DNA of 64,000 nucleotides from Crotalaria pallida (GCA_037953625.1 CM075656.1:82231001-82295000); one strand, 5' to 3'. Shown: positions 45,831-58,845, counted from the stretch's first letter. Numbers and translations: made by a program. The notes: generated from the letters alone by a model not told the origin.

Positions 45831-46783
45831 TCTATACTATATAATAGCCCATGAGTACTATTCCACAGGCGGAACACCCACTTGCTAAGTGGTGGTGGGC
45901 CCGAGGAGTAGTACTCAACTAGTACTACTTATTTCTTTTTTTTAAGGGAAGTACTGCTTCTACCATGCAGCGGTTCTTGGTGCTCTGACTCTTTTTTTAT
46001 TTTTTATTTTAATAAATCTAATATATTAATAAAAATATGTCTTGGGTTTTCTGTGTTCTTTTTATGTACATGTTTTTGTTATTTGGATTTGAATTTTTTT
46101 TTTATTATAGGCTTCCTGACACAGCTAATGCTCCAAACAAGTAAAATATAAAACAAGTGTGCTTCTACCATGCAGCGGTTCTTGGTACTCTGACTCTTTT
46201 TTTATTTTTTATTTTAATAAATCTAATATATTAATAAAAAAATATATGCTTTGGGTTTTCTGTATTTTTTTTATGTACATGTTTTTGTTATTTGAATTTG
46301 AATTTTTTTTATTATAGGCTTCCTGACACAGCTAATGCTCCAAACAAGTAAAATATATAAAACAAGTGTGCTTCTACCATGCGCCGGTTTTTGGTGCTCC
46401 GACTTTTTTTTTATTTTTTTATTTTAATAAATCTAATATATTAAAAAAAATATATGCTTTGGGTTTTCTGTGTTCTTTTTATGTACATGTTTTTGTTATT
46501 TGGATTTGAATTTTTTTTTATTATATGCTTCCTAACACAGCTAATGCTCCAAACAAGTAAAATATAAAACAAGTGTGCTTCTACCAAGCGCCGGTTTTTG
46601 GTGCTCCGACTTTTTTTTATTTTAATAAATCTAATATATTAAAAAAATATATGCTTTGGGTTTTCTGTGTTCTTTTTATGTACATGTTTTTGTTATTTGG
46701 ATTTGAATTTTTTTTATTATAGGCTTCCTGACACAGCTAATGCTCCAAACAAGTAAAATATAAAACAAGTGTGGTTCTACCAT
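45831..46783 (+). repeat. Truncated F-box unit start with expanded tandem repeat block
   Basis: Helitron-like motif at 45831, then monomers at 45955, 46160, 46369, 46576 and 46772 (periods 205, 209, 207, 196). The fifth monomer breaks at about 46783, where the middle of LINE ORF2 begins. The MITE, promoter and F-box gene expected next are missing, so a deletion or rearrangement ended this unit. Confidence 0.85.
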
Positions 46784-47802
46784 TGAACAAGTATAGAAGA
46801 GTGCACATTTTGTAAATCCCGCTCCAGCATGAGCAAATCATGACTCCTTCTAAAATCCAGTTCACATTGAACACCCGCAAGCCTAGCCTCCACCCTTCTT
46901 TTGTTTCTGAAAATATTACCAAAAATATTACTATTGAACCTTTGGGCATCAACCTTAACCTGTTCTAGCTTATCCCAAATCAGCTGACCATTAGCTCTCC
47001 AGGCGTCGGTCACTACCCTCGGGAATTTAGGATGAAGAGTCCAAGCAGCCTGAAACCGAAAGGGCCTTTTTTGACGCGGAGGCACTGTACCACCACAACT
47101 AAGCAACAAGGGTGAGTGGTCCGACTGAATTCTACAAAGGTTCTCAATGTAAGCCTCCAGGAATGAATGACGCCAACTAAGATCAGCAAGGACTCTATAT
47201 AATCTCTTCAACATCACTCTAGAAGCACCTTCCCTCCTTGCCCAAGAAAATTTAGACCCCGTAGCACCTAAGTCAACAAGGTTGCTTCCCTCCATCATAT
47301 TATGAAAGTTATCAGCTCTATGAGAAGAAAAGGAGCCGCCACTCACCTCGGACGGAAGAAGAATCTCATTAAAATCACCAATTAGAAACCAAGTGAGAAC
47401 AAATGAAGCACGAAGGTCAGTGAGATAAGTCCATAACTGCTCTCTGATACTAGGAACAGGACTACCATACACCGCACTACACAACCAGGAAGACTGATGA
47501 GCAGAAATTTGAATGGTAACACACTGATTAAAAACCTCAACCACGTTCACCCTAAAACCAATATTCATCTTAAGAAGCACCCAAATACCACCAGAATGAC
47601 CTTGAGCCTCACTAATCGCAACAGGCATAAAGTTAAGAGAACTCCAAAAATGAGAAACCTTTGCAAACTGGATATGCGGTTCCAGAATGATAAAAACAGT
47701 TGGATCAAAATGCTGGATTAGATTCTTCACCTAGCGCTTGCCACGCTTTTTAGCAGCACCCCGCACATTCCAAGAGATAACTCTGAAATGTTGAAACTCC
47801 AT
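46784..47802 (-). pseudogene. LINE ORF2 fragment: endonuclease domain only
   Basis: Starts at the ATG at 47802, with the same in-frame TAG at 47731-47733 as copy 1, then is open to the truncation. Endonuclease motifs include EPH near the start, GDFNEI and SDHSPLL. The frame then runs a few codons into the tandem repeat and stops at 46777. No reverse transcriptase remains. Confidence 0.85.
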
Positions 47803-47842
47803 TAAACAACAAGCAAAGAAAAAACGACCTCCCCATGAGAGG

Positions 47843-48262
47843 TTACTGACCAGAGTCAAGGACCATTTCCGCTGCCTCGGAGCCACAAGACACACCCACA
47901 CCTTCATGGTTAATATCTTTCTTTGTAGCCCCCAAAGTATCAACAGTGTCCACTAAGAAGGGGCTTGACTTCGACATGGTTCGGGGGTCTGGAGGTTTAA
48001 ATTTCACTCCACCACCCTTGCCACCATTCAAACCAACACCACCCAAGAGGTTAGGAGAGATCGAAATCCACGGCCCCAAGTCAAACCCTATCTGCTTAGG
48101 AGCCTTCGAGGAAGTAGACATCAAATTCAAACCACTTCCTATAGAGTCCTTAGTAGCAGTAGGAATGTTTATGTTTGTTTGAACACGGTCTCGTTGACTC
48201 AACTCACTGAGTTGCACGTCCTTAGACCGAGTTGCATGTAAGGTATCCCCATCACTGCATCT
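47843..48262 (-). pseudogene. LINE ORF1 C-terminal fragment, copy 2
   Basis: Counterpart of 2402-2821 with a handful of substitutions; ends about 40 bp before ORF2 and is cut by LARD copy 2 at 48262/48263. Confidence 0.7.
48258..48262. repeat. Target-site duplication of LARD copy 2 (catct)
   Basis: CATCT at 48258-48262 and 56618-56622. The same sequence at the same LINE base as copy 1 shows one ancestral insertion. Confidence 0.95.
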
Positions 48263-50824
48263 TGTAACACCCAGCTTTTACTTAAAAATATTATTCAAAA
48301 GGTTTAAAGATTAAAATGGGGAAACTTAAAATTTATTTTCATAAGCTAAGATTACACATGAAATTGGGTATTTCAATTACAATAAGAGTAGCGCAACATA
48401 AAATTTTCCTTCTTTCCGTAACTTCTTCTGCGACACTCTCTGATCCTCAAGCTCCTCTTCATTCACCTAAAATGTTAACCACATAAGGGTGAGACCTTTT
48501 CACAACACAATGAATTAGAAGATAGTTAAAGAGCACTTAAGAGAAACTTAAGCATCATAATCAAATCAAGCCATGGATAAAAAAATGCTCTACATTATCA
48601 TTTTCCAAAATCATTTTCATTTTCCATTATAAACCATAAAACGTGTGTCTTCTCACGGTCAGAGAACAACACACCCATCATATTACCGCATGTCTCCTCA
48701 CGGTCAGAGGACAACATACCACTTATCTTTTAATTTGTACCACTAGGACTTGGTTGCTCTTGCTAGGGCGTTTGTACACCCATTAGGGACTTTATTCACC
48801 CATCAGGACTATCACCCACTAGGCCTCACCCGTTAGGACTAATACATATAATCTTTGCTCATACTCATTAAATTCCTTAGCATATTCAATTTACATACTT
48901 TAGTCCTTTTCACATTTTCCAGTCTTTTAGTTTTCGTTGAATTGATCATTTTGGGACATCGACTCCTAACGGGGCATTTACACCTAGTGGGGCGTTTTAG
49001 CCTGATGGGTACCTAGGCCCTAATGGGGCGTTTGTACACCTAGCAGAAACACCTAGTGTCCCAATGTCCCAATGATCAATTCAACCGTCCATATCAATCC
49101 AAACACATTCACCACAAACCACACAATTCAATTAGCCATTTATAACAAGTAGCAATCATCCACATTCATGCATTCACATCATTCTCAATTTCAACATCAC
49201 ATAACAACGTATAATTAACATCGTTTATATTCCAGTAATATTCGTCAATGTAATTCACCCACGCCTACATTCCAAACTAAGTCTAAAACCCAATTTTCAA
49301 GCATCCTAAATAAACATGTTCATCATTACCTAAACAATTATCAGTAGCCATGAAATATCCTTATGCCTACTAATCCTCTTACCACTCACTAGCTTGCATG
49401 ATTGACTGACTCATAATTAATTACTTATTCTTAATTATACCCTTATATTCATTAGTCATTTCACCATCTCATAGCCAACATTATTAATTTACCTCATTAG
49501 TTAACACTTAGCCATTTATATATTCATTTTACACACATTGCAAACATAACACCGATCAACAAACAACATATATTCACAGAATCAGTCGACATACTCAGGT
49601 ATGTCTCAGCATGCTTAAATATAAGTCAACTCTTCTTCACTTCCTACATTTACAACATGCATAAGGGGATTGTTAGCAATTTTATGACAATTAAATTAAA
49701 TCATTAAATTAATCCAAATTACTTTCATTCTTCTTAAACCAACTTATAACTGGTGCTATTTTGCTACCCACAACCCAATTCAACTACTTAGCCCAAATCC
49801 TATTATATACCCCAACTATCCCTAACTCAAAGTGTGGAAAAGAGACTCCCCTTACCTTAGAGAGGGAGAGAGCCCACACAAAGCTCCAAAGACACCAAAT
49901 CTACACCGGATCTACCTTGACTCCATGCCTCTAGATCGATTTCCACTCCATTCTTCAAGATTGGAGGAGAGAGAAAGCAAACCCTTGGAGAGAGAGAGAG
50001 AGGGACCACGAATGAGAGGGAGAGCTTGAGGGAGAAGGTGGGTCTCATGATTATAGGCTATGAAGGGTGGGTTTGATGGTTTATGGTGGTTTTGTGTTGG
50101 TGGTGTGGGTTGTTGATGGAGATGGGAGTGAAGGAGAGAGAAAGAGCCATGGGGGTGAGAGAGAAGGATAATCACCATGGACAAGGAAGAGAAGAAGAAA
50201 ACATGAAGGAGGAGATGAGAAACTTTCCATGGAGGAGGATTCATGGTGTTTGATGATGGTTTGGAATGGAGGAGAGGGAGAGAAATGCGTGTGAAGGGAG
50301 AAGAAGAGAGAGAGAGGATCGAGCAAATGAGAGGGGAGAAGGGTGTGTGGCTGAAATAGAGGATAAGGGGGTGGAAATTAGGTTTCTGCCCCCAAACTTT
50401 ATTTTTATTTTCTGCATCAGACCTGAAATAATCGATTACTTACAAAGAGTAATCGATTATTTTACCTCAATAATCGATTATTTCCTCCAATTAACCGATT
50501 ATTTTTGTTGCATCACACAAAAACCAGAGCACTGATAATCGATTAATGGACCCCAAATAATCGATTAACACCTGAGATAATCGATTATTTCCTTAAGAGT
50601 AATCGATTAAAAATGCTGCAACATTTAAGTGTTTTCACCAGAGGGCTAGTAATCGATTAACCCCTACAGAGTAATCGATTACTCTAGTGAAAACTCCTAT
50701 TTGGCCAATTCTTACTCTAAAACATAACACTTAACTCCTACCCATGATTTTCCTATGGTTCTTATCATAATTTCTAGCTTAGGTTTTCCTAATTAATCAT
50801 GGAATTAAATTTTGGGATGTTACA
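48263..50824 (-). repeat. LARD copy 2 LTR (element 3' LTR)
   Basis: 2562 bp; same sub-structure as the other LARD LTRs. Around 49628 it lacks a few bases (CCCTAGGG region) present in copy 1, a deletion shared with 54054-56617. Confidence 0.93.
50429..50681. repeat. Phased palindrome array TAATCGATTA (LARD copy 2, first LTR)
   Basis: Same ten sites and spacings as 4996-5248, shifted by 45433 bp; all palindromes conserved, including the degenerate fourth site. Confidence 0.9.
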
Positions 50825-53800
50825 ATTCTCCCCCACTTATTGGAATTTCGTCCCCGAAATTCCGCTTAAAATCCTTAATTGGAGAACCATCCCGAAAAAG
50901 GGTTTCTAAAATTACGCTACCTACTTCGCTTGGTTCTACTCCCCCACTTGGAATTGGCATACCATTCAACATGAATGTGCCACAAGACTCCTGCACTCAT
51001 TGAAGAGTGTCGACTATGGTTTAATTTGGGTCAACCTCTAGGCTACTATTCTAACATATTTCTAAGGTTAACTGGCTTTCCTCCGGAATCCTACTTCGAA
51101 GGTTGGACAGGGCACTTGAAAACACTCTAAACACTATTACCCTACAGGATTGGTTATACTCTAACTCCAAATCCTACCACTTATGTTCTAAATCTCAACT
51201 CTAATCAAACACATCCATCATTCACACAAACATAAATCATGTAAGCATCATTCCAGGGGCAAACATTCACAACAGCAATCCACAACATCTTACACCTTAA
51301 ACCTAAACATGACTCGACTTGGCTTTCTTCCTTACTATTCCTAGTCTAACTTAGGGCTAACACTTACCTCTACAAACACATTCACAATCATCATCACATA
51401 TTTTAAAAGCATTTGCAAAAGGTTTTTGCATAACTTGCCACCAAAAATTCATTCTATAAATTCAATTTCCCCAAGGTTTGTGAAGAATTGGAAGACAGTG
51501 TCCCTGTACCCAAAAGAACATTATAGCAAATCTTCAAGTCAATCAGAGTTCATTAGATTCACTTTTGACCCTATGACCACTTTGTAAAAGATTTGTAATG
51601 GTCGGGGTGAACCTATGTCAAATCCATTTAAAATAGCAAACAACTCCAATTGGCTTCAAAATTTGATGGGACATCACCTATTCTTGGCCCAAGGTTGTGT
51701 AAAATTGTCAAACCGATTAGAGCACATTAACTTCGTTTTGTTTAAAATACTAGCTTGTTCCAATTGGCTTGAAATGTTACACGAAACAAAGATTCAACCT
51801 TAGGTTGCTTATATTAATTCTTCCAAGTCAAACAAAATCCTAAACCCAAAAACTTAGTTTTCCCTTTATATAAAAACCCTGATTACCCAAAAGAAAACAT
51901 TTAACTACAACACATAAGTCTTTAAAACCTTTGGTTTGAAAAAAAATCACTAAGTATGGGGATTCAAAATTTAAGAAAAGATCCCATACAAGTTGAATAT
52001 TTAGAAAACAATAACACATTTATAAAACAAAATTCTTTTGCAAATTAGGTTCCTCTCTTAATGAGAAACAAATGATTTCATTTGAAAATTCACTAAAGCT
52101 TTTAATCATGCACCTTACCATGATGAGCTACCTTCATCTAATTTCATAAGATCCTAGATGAAGGAGTGAAAAATCACTCAAGATGAATAAACTCAAAGAA
52201 AGAAGGAATGTGCCTCGGACTTGGAAAAATTTAATTTTAATTCATCTTCAAAAGTTGAGACGATTACATTCCCTTTTTATTTCAAGTTTAAAAATTGAGT
52301 TTTCATTCCGAATTGATTTGGGTCACATAAGAAGGGTTCCTATTTGATCGATGGGTGAGTTGATTACAAAATTCACTACTCGATCACTTAGAAATCCTTG
52401 TTTTCTTACTAGTTCTTGAAAGTTTGTTATGCGACCTCACGATCCATTTAGAATGATTGTGGTTCGGTGCAAACTTTTGAAATTCATTTTAAACACTCAC
52501 AAGCATCAAACACAAACTTCACTTGGCACAAAGACATAACGAGCACACATATCCACCAAATATACACAAACAAAATTCAATTTCATCAAGAACACAATTT
52601 TTCAAAAACAACATTTTTAGTCAATGCTTAGTGGAAAGTAGTTTGGGACTTCTCATAACGAGGGCAATTGAAAAGTTATTAATCCCAATTTATTTTGAAA
52701 ACATGTTCGAAAGTTTAGGTTCATTTCCACGTAAACATAGACTTTTTCCTATATACCAAATGCACTACCAATGATGTAATCAAAAGTGAGGTAAGAACTT
52801 CTATGTCGAAGTTTAACCCCATCCTCGATTAAATAAATCTCTTTTCGTTACAAAGTTTTATTATAATAGCTCGGGGTTCAAGTTCAATCATTAGAAGCTT
52901 CAACTTGACTTTTGATTAATATTAAAGTCACCGGAATCGAATTAGTGGTGGAATCAACTACAAGTTCAACATAAATGTTTTTATTGTTTTTATGGAGTCT
53001 AATCTAACCGGTGCCACTATGTCACTCGAATAGATTAGAATCGAGGTAGTAAATCATTTTGATCTCTCCACTTCTAATTTTTGGTCTGCTTACTTTAACA
53101 CTACACCATTCCACATGTAAGCATATTTCGAGAACCCTTTGGATTGAATTCAAGCCACTTCTCACATTGGGCAAAAAGTTTGTTTTTATTTGAAACTCAG
53201 ATTAATATGGTTCAGTGGTTTAAATCCAGTCGGTTAGTTCTCGATGCCTACTTTCATTTGAGGCCACAATCACTTGAATCAAGTTTAGTTACAGATCCGC
53301 TTAATAATTTAGTATAAACATTATTTTTTGCTCTCTCGGATACTAATCGAATCAACATGACCTTAGTCACTTAGTTGGATTAGTATTCGGGATTCACAAT
53401 TTATTTATTCCATGCGGTTCCATTTCTAATCCCGGTTCAATTACTTTGACACCAAATTACTCAACAAACAAACATTAAGGTTACACACAAAGCACTTAGC
53501 AAAACAAACATACATAAAAGAATCAACACATAAGTTTGATACATAGGGAATCAAATACTAATTCACGATGATGCACAAACTTCTAGATTTCGACGACGTC
53601 ACCTCTCGACAAATGCAACATCGGATTGGCCAGTTCCGACACTACATTCCATCAGTGGTAATAGCCTTCGTTATCCAGCTTAAGTTTATGCACTCCGTTA
53701 TTAATTAGTAATATTTCCTTTGTAAGAAACTTTAATCTTTAATTAACTTAAGACTTGGAATTTGCATCCCTTAAACAAGAATCAATTTGCACCTTTGAAG

Positions 53801-54053
53801 TTTTCCGCTTACAAACGTGCCACACTTATAGGATGTAATTCTTTGAATCCCTAAGGGATCCTACTTAGGTTCCCAAAGAATCACATTCTATTCTCCTTTA
53901 TTATCAAATATTTACACAAATCATCAAATATTAAAATTTTCACTTAAAAGGGTCTCACCTCTTGAGAAGAAGCTTGAGATGAGAGTGTTCGCAGTGAGAT
54001 CGGGACCACTTTCTCTCAGGTCGGAAAAGAAGGAACTGCTCTGATACCATAAA
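50825..54053 (-). other. LARD copy 2 internal region, non-coding
   Basis: 3229 bp. Polypurine tract at 50825-50838, perfect 9-bp stem with TCCC loop at 50842-50863, tRNA-iMet primer site at 54038-54049. Short frames only (the longest about 83 aa at 52523). The empty Athila target lies near 51340. I see no gene. Confidence 0.8.
54038..54049 (-). other. Primer-binding site of LARD copy 2 (tRNA-iMet)
   Basis: Minus-strand TGGTATCAGAGC four bases from the LTR; identical to the Tekay primer site. Confidence 0.9.
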
Positions 54054-56617
54054 TGTAACACCCAGCTTTTACTTAAAAATATTATTCAAAAGGTTTAAAG
54101 ATTAAAATGGGGAAACTTAAAATTTCTTTTCATAAGCTAAGATTACACATGAAATTGGGTATTTCAATTACAATAAGAGTAGCGCAACATAAAATTTTCC
54201 TTCTTTCCGTAACTTCTGCTGCAACACTGTCTGATCCTCAAGCTCCTCTTCATTCACCTAAAATGTTAACCACATAAGGGTGAGACCTTTTCACAACACA
54301 GTGAATTAGAAGATAGTTAAAGAGCACAAAAGAGAAACTTAAGCATCATAATCAAATCAAGCCATGGATAACAAAATGCTCTACATTATCATTTTCCAAA
54401 ATCATTTTCATTTTCCATTATAAACCATAAAACGTGTGTCTTCTCACGGTCAGAGAACAACACACCCATCATATTACCGCATGTCTCCTCACGGTCAGAG
54501 GACAACATACCACTTATCTTTTAATTTGTACCACTAGGACTTGGTTGCTCCTGCTAGGGCGTTTGTACACCCATTAGGGACTTTATTCACCCATCAGGAC
54601 TATCACCCACTAGGCCTCACCCGTTAGGACTAATACATATAATCTTTGCTCATACTCATTAAATTCCTTAGCATATTCAATTTACATACTTTAGTCCTTT
54701 TCACATTTTCCAGTCTTTTAGTTTTCGTTGAATTGATCATTTTGGGACATCGACTCCTAACGGGGCATTTACACCTAGTGGGGCGTTTTAGCCTGATGGG
54801 TACCTAGGCCCTAATGGGGCGTTTGTACACCTAGCAGAAACACCTAGTGTCCCAATGTCCCAATGATCAATTCAACCGTCCATATCAATCCAAACACATT
54901 CACCACAAACCACACAATTCAATTAGCCATTTATAACAAGTAGCAATCATCCACATTCATGCATTCACATCATTCTCAATTTCAACATCACATAACAACG
55001 CATAATTAACATCATTTATATTCCAGTAATATTCGTCAATGTAATTCACCCACGCCTACATTCCAAACTAAGTCTAAAACCCAATTTTCAAGCATCCTAA
55101 ATAAACATGTTCATCATTACCTAAACAATTATCATTAGCCATGAAATATCCTTATGCCTACTAATCCTCTTACCACTCACTAGCTTGCATGATTGACTGA
55201 CTCATAATTAATTACTTATTCTTAATTATACCCTTATATTCATTAGTCATTTCACCATCTCATAGCCAACATTATTAATTTACCTCATTAGTTAACACTT
55301 AGCCATTTATATATTCATTTTACACACATTGCAAACATAACACCGATCAACAAACAACATATATTCACAGAATCAGTCGACATACTCAGGTATGTCTCAG
55401 CATGCTTAAATATAAGTCAACTCTTCTTCACTTCCTACATTTACAACATGCATAAGGGGATTGTTAGCAATTTTATGACAATTAAATTAAATCATTAAAT
55501 TAATCCAAATTACTTTCATTCTTCTTAAACCAACTTATAACTGGTGCTATTTTGCTACCCACAACCCAATTCAACTACTTAGCCCAAATCCTATTATATA
55601 CCCCAACTATCCCTAACTCAAAGTGTGGAAAAGAGACTCCCCTTACCTTAGAGAGGGAGAGAGCCCACACAAAGCTCCAAAGACACCAAATCTACACCGG
55701 ATCTACCTTGACTCCATGCCTCTAGATCGATTTCCACTCCATTCTTCAAGATTGGAGGAGAGAGAAAGCAAACCCTTGGAGAGAGAGAGAGAGGGACCAC
55801 GAATGAGAGGGAGAGCTTGAGGGAGAAGGTGGGTCTCATGATTATAGGCTATGAAGGGAGGGTTTGATGGTTTATGGTGGTTTTGTGTTGGTGGTGTGGG
55901 TTGTTGATGGAGATGGGAGTGAAGGAGAGAGAAAGAGCCATGGGGGTGAGAGAGAAGGATAATCACCATGGACAAGGAAGAGAAGAAGAAAACATGAAGG
56001 AGGAGATGAGAAACTTGCCATGGAGGAGGATTCATGGTGTTTGATGATGGTTTGGAATGGAGGAGAGGGAGAGAAATGCGTGTGAAGGGAGAAGAAGAGA
56101 GAGAGAGAGGATCGAGCAAATGAGAGGGGAGAAGGGTGTGTGGCTGAAATAGAGGATAAGGGGGTGGAAATTACGTTTCTGCCCCCAAACTTTATTTTTA
56201 TTTTCTGCATCAGACCTGAAATAATCGATTACTTACAAAGAGTAATCGATTATTTTACCTCAATAATCGATTATTTCCTCCAATTAACCGATTATTTTTG
56301 TTGCATCACACAAAAACCAGAGCACTGATAATCGATTAATGGACCCCAAATAATCGATTAACACCTGAGATAATCGATTATTTCCTTAAGAGTAATCGAT
56401 TAAAAATGCTGCAACATTTAAGTGTTTTCACCAGAGGGCTAGTAATCGATTAACCCCTACAGAGTAATCAATTACTCTAGTGAAAACTCCTATTTGGCCA
56501 ATTCTAACTCTAAAACACAACACTTAACTCCTACCTATGATTTTCCTATGGTTCTTATCATAATTTCTAGCTTAGGTTTTCCTAATTAATCCTGGAATTA
56601 AATTTTGGGATGTTACA
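54054..56617 (-). repeat. LARD copy 2 LTR (element 5' LTR)
   Basis: 2564 bp. Palindrome array at 56222-56474; its last site has decayed to TAATCAATTA (56465-56474), the only lost site relative to the other three LTRs. Confidence 0.93.
56222..56474. repeat. Phased palindrome array (LARD copy 2, second LTR), last site mutated
   Basis: Ten sites at the usual 20-22-bp spacing; the tenth carries a G to A change in the TCGA core. Confidence 0.9.
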
Positions 56618-57910
56618 CATCTCATACTAGGAGTCCTATCAACCTGGAGATTGGCCACGTGTAAAGAATCTTTTCTTGCTCTTTTCTTATTACTCATCTG
56701 GCCTTGGGCACGTGTGGTACTGGTAGGTGGGTGCAAACGAACCTTTTGTGGGCCCTCAACCATATCATTCCCTTGAGGCAAATAAGTAAACAAATTATTC
56801 CCTCCCCTCGATAATACTTGGTTACCAGGTGCCATATTTTTCTCCGAAAAACCTCCTTCTTTTTCTCATTCCCCCATTTCTTTCTCCTCCTGACAACTAA
56901 CCAATCGCCATGTAACTCTTCATCAGTATCCGCAACATTAATTGCTTCCCTCGAAATTTCGGTTCCGGAATCAGCGACCAGATTCTCTCCTAACCCAGCA
57001 CCGTTGGACTGAACGCCTGCACCTGCGGTCACCGGCACTTGGGGAATTACAGCCTTCTCCATACCCTTAGTACAATTCCGGCTAAGATGGCCATAGCAAC
57101 CACATGTAGAGCATATCAAATGCAGCCCCTCATATTCCACCTTGTACCAATGGTCTCGAAACCACACCTTACTCACCACCGGCACAGTCAAGTCAATTTC
57201 CACACACACTCGGGCGAATTTCCCTCTTGTAACATTAACCGTCTGCATGTCAACCCGCTGTGGGACACCAACCGTCGAAGCTAAACCTAATAAGAAACTT
57301 TTCTCATAAAACATTAAGTTTAGCCCAGGGAAATGAATCCAAACCAAAGTACGATTGACCTGAGTAGCCGGAGAAACAAAGTCAGGGTCCCACCGTTGCA
57401 CAGATAGGCAATGATCAAAAATCATCCATGGTCCTCCCACCATGACTCTCTCCCTTGCAGCTTCCTCCTCAAACTTGACCACATAAAACCCGTTTCCCAC
57501 GTCCATGAGGTCAAAGCCACTGTTAAGTTTCCATGCCTTTTTCAAACGATCCCGCATAGTTAAGTATCCCAGATTCTTTCCCAACAACTTAACCACCAAA
57601 GCATCCTGCCAAGGTAAGCACATCCTCTCAAAAACTTTATCATCGAGGTACACCCGCGGTTTGAGCCTATTCCCGCCATTGGGAACAATCTTCATCAGAT
57701 TAGCCTTTAACAGATTAATATCTTCCATCCTCGGAGGTGGAGCCTTCCCCGCCCCATAGTTTTGTCACGGAACGATACTCCTTCCTGCACCAAATTCGAG
57801 TTAGGAGGATCATTCACTCCACTGCTCCCCTTATCAGGAGGATCGCTCTTGTGATTATCACCAAGGTCGCTCGTTGAGGAGAACACGAAACTTGTTACGT
57901 CCACTTCCAT
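56618..57910 (-). pseudogene. LINE ORF1 N-terminal and central part, copy 2: DUF4283 + zinc knuckle
   Basis: Opens at 57910 (MEVDVTSF). A first frameshift lies at 57747-57755, where the C run of copy 1 is CCCCGCCCC. The MEDINLL frame is then open through DUF4283 and the CSTCGCYGHLSRNC knuckle. A one-base loss in an A run near 56846-56850 shifts the frame again. Both indels differ from copy 1, so decay continued after duplication. Confidence 0.85.
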
Positions 57911-58066
57911 TCCTTTAATATTTCTCTTATAGCTTGTTTAATTATTTATTGAGTTTGTAAAAAAATAATCTATACTATATAATAGCCCATGAGTATTCCA
58001 CAGGCGGAACACCCACTTGCTAAGTGGTGGTGGGCCCGAGGAGTAGTACTCAACTAGTACTACTTA

Positions 58067-58348
58067 CTCCCTCCGGCTCGAAATATAAGAAACAAAAAAC
58101 ATACCTCTCTTGGTTTAAAATATAAGCAAAACTAACCAACTTTCTTAAATTTTATTTCATCTCAATGCCACTTTCCAAAAATATCCCTAGAAAATTGTTA
58201 TCTTATTTAATTTTTGTTTCATTACCAATGCAACTTTCCCAAAATACCTCTATTCTATTATAAATTTGAGAAAATTAAATACAATCAACTAACCTCCTTA
58301 ATAAGCGTAAAATTAGTTGGTTTTGCTTATAATTCGAGCAGGAGGGAG
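58067..58348. mobile_element. Stowaway-like MITE, 282 bp (unit 4)
   Basis: TA-flanked, essentially the same sequence and site as 22767-23048. Confidence 0.9.
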
Positions 58349-58373
58349 TATTTCTTTTTTTTAAGGGAAGTAC

Positions 58374-58640
58374 TGCTTCTACCATGCACCGGTTCTTGGT
58401 GCTCTAACTCTTTTTTTATTTTTTTATTTTAATAAATCTAATATATTAAAAAAATATGTTTTGGGTTTTCTGTGTTCTTTTTATGTACATGTTTTTGTTA
58501 TTTGGATTTGAATTTTTTTTATTATAGGCTTCCTGACACAGCTAATGTTCCAAACAAATAAATATAAAACAAGTGTGCTTCTACCATGCGTCGGTTTTTG
58601 GTGCTCCGACTCTTTTTTTTATTTTTTTTAACTGTTTTAT
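58374..58640 (+). repeat. About 205-bp tandem repeat, short block (unit 4)
   Basis: Monomers at 58374 and 58576 (period 202), one full and one partial, as in unit 1. Confidence 0.85.
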
Positions 58641-58845
58641 AAAGAAAGTTTAATAAATAAGGGTGTAGTGGGAAAAGTTGTATTAATTATATATTGAGTT
58701 TTATAAAGAACAATACATATAAAACATGAGACAGAAGTCTACAAACACTACATATGAAACGGAGGTCGGGAGTATTTCTTTCATTATTTTCAATTTGTTA
58801 TCTCATTCAATATTATTTTTATTCACAAATTAATAATCTATAATA

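Larger units (their letters stand above)
48263..56617 (-). mobile_element. LARD-type non-autonomous LTR retrotransposon, copy 2 (no Athila)
   Basis: 8.36 kb with LTRs 48263-50824 and 54054-56617 and a 3.2-kb internal region without gag or pol. It carries a canonical tRNA-iMet primer site (54038-54049), polypurine tract (50825-50838) and PPT-side stem-loop (50842-50863). It shows the element in its uninterrupted form. Confidence 0.93.
46784..57933 (-). mobile_element. L1-type LINE, copy 2, 3'-truncated, split by LARD copy 2
   Basis: ORF1 at 57910-56618 and 48262-47843, ORF2 from 47802 to the break at 46784. It matches LINE copy 1 up to about 1345 and shares the ORF2 TAG, the LARD insertion base and the 5' junction near an F-box unit. 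It is therefore a segmental-duplication copy and not an independent insertion. The reverse-transcriptase domain is lost at the 46784 junction. Confidence 0.88.
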
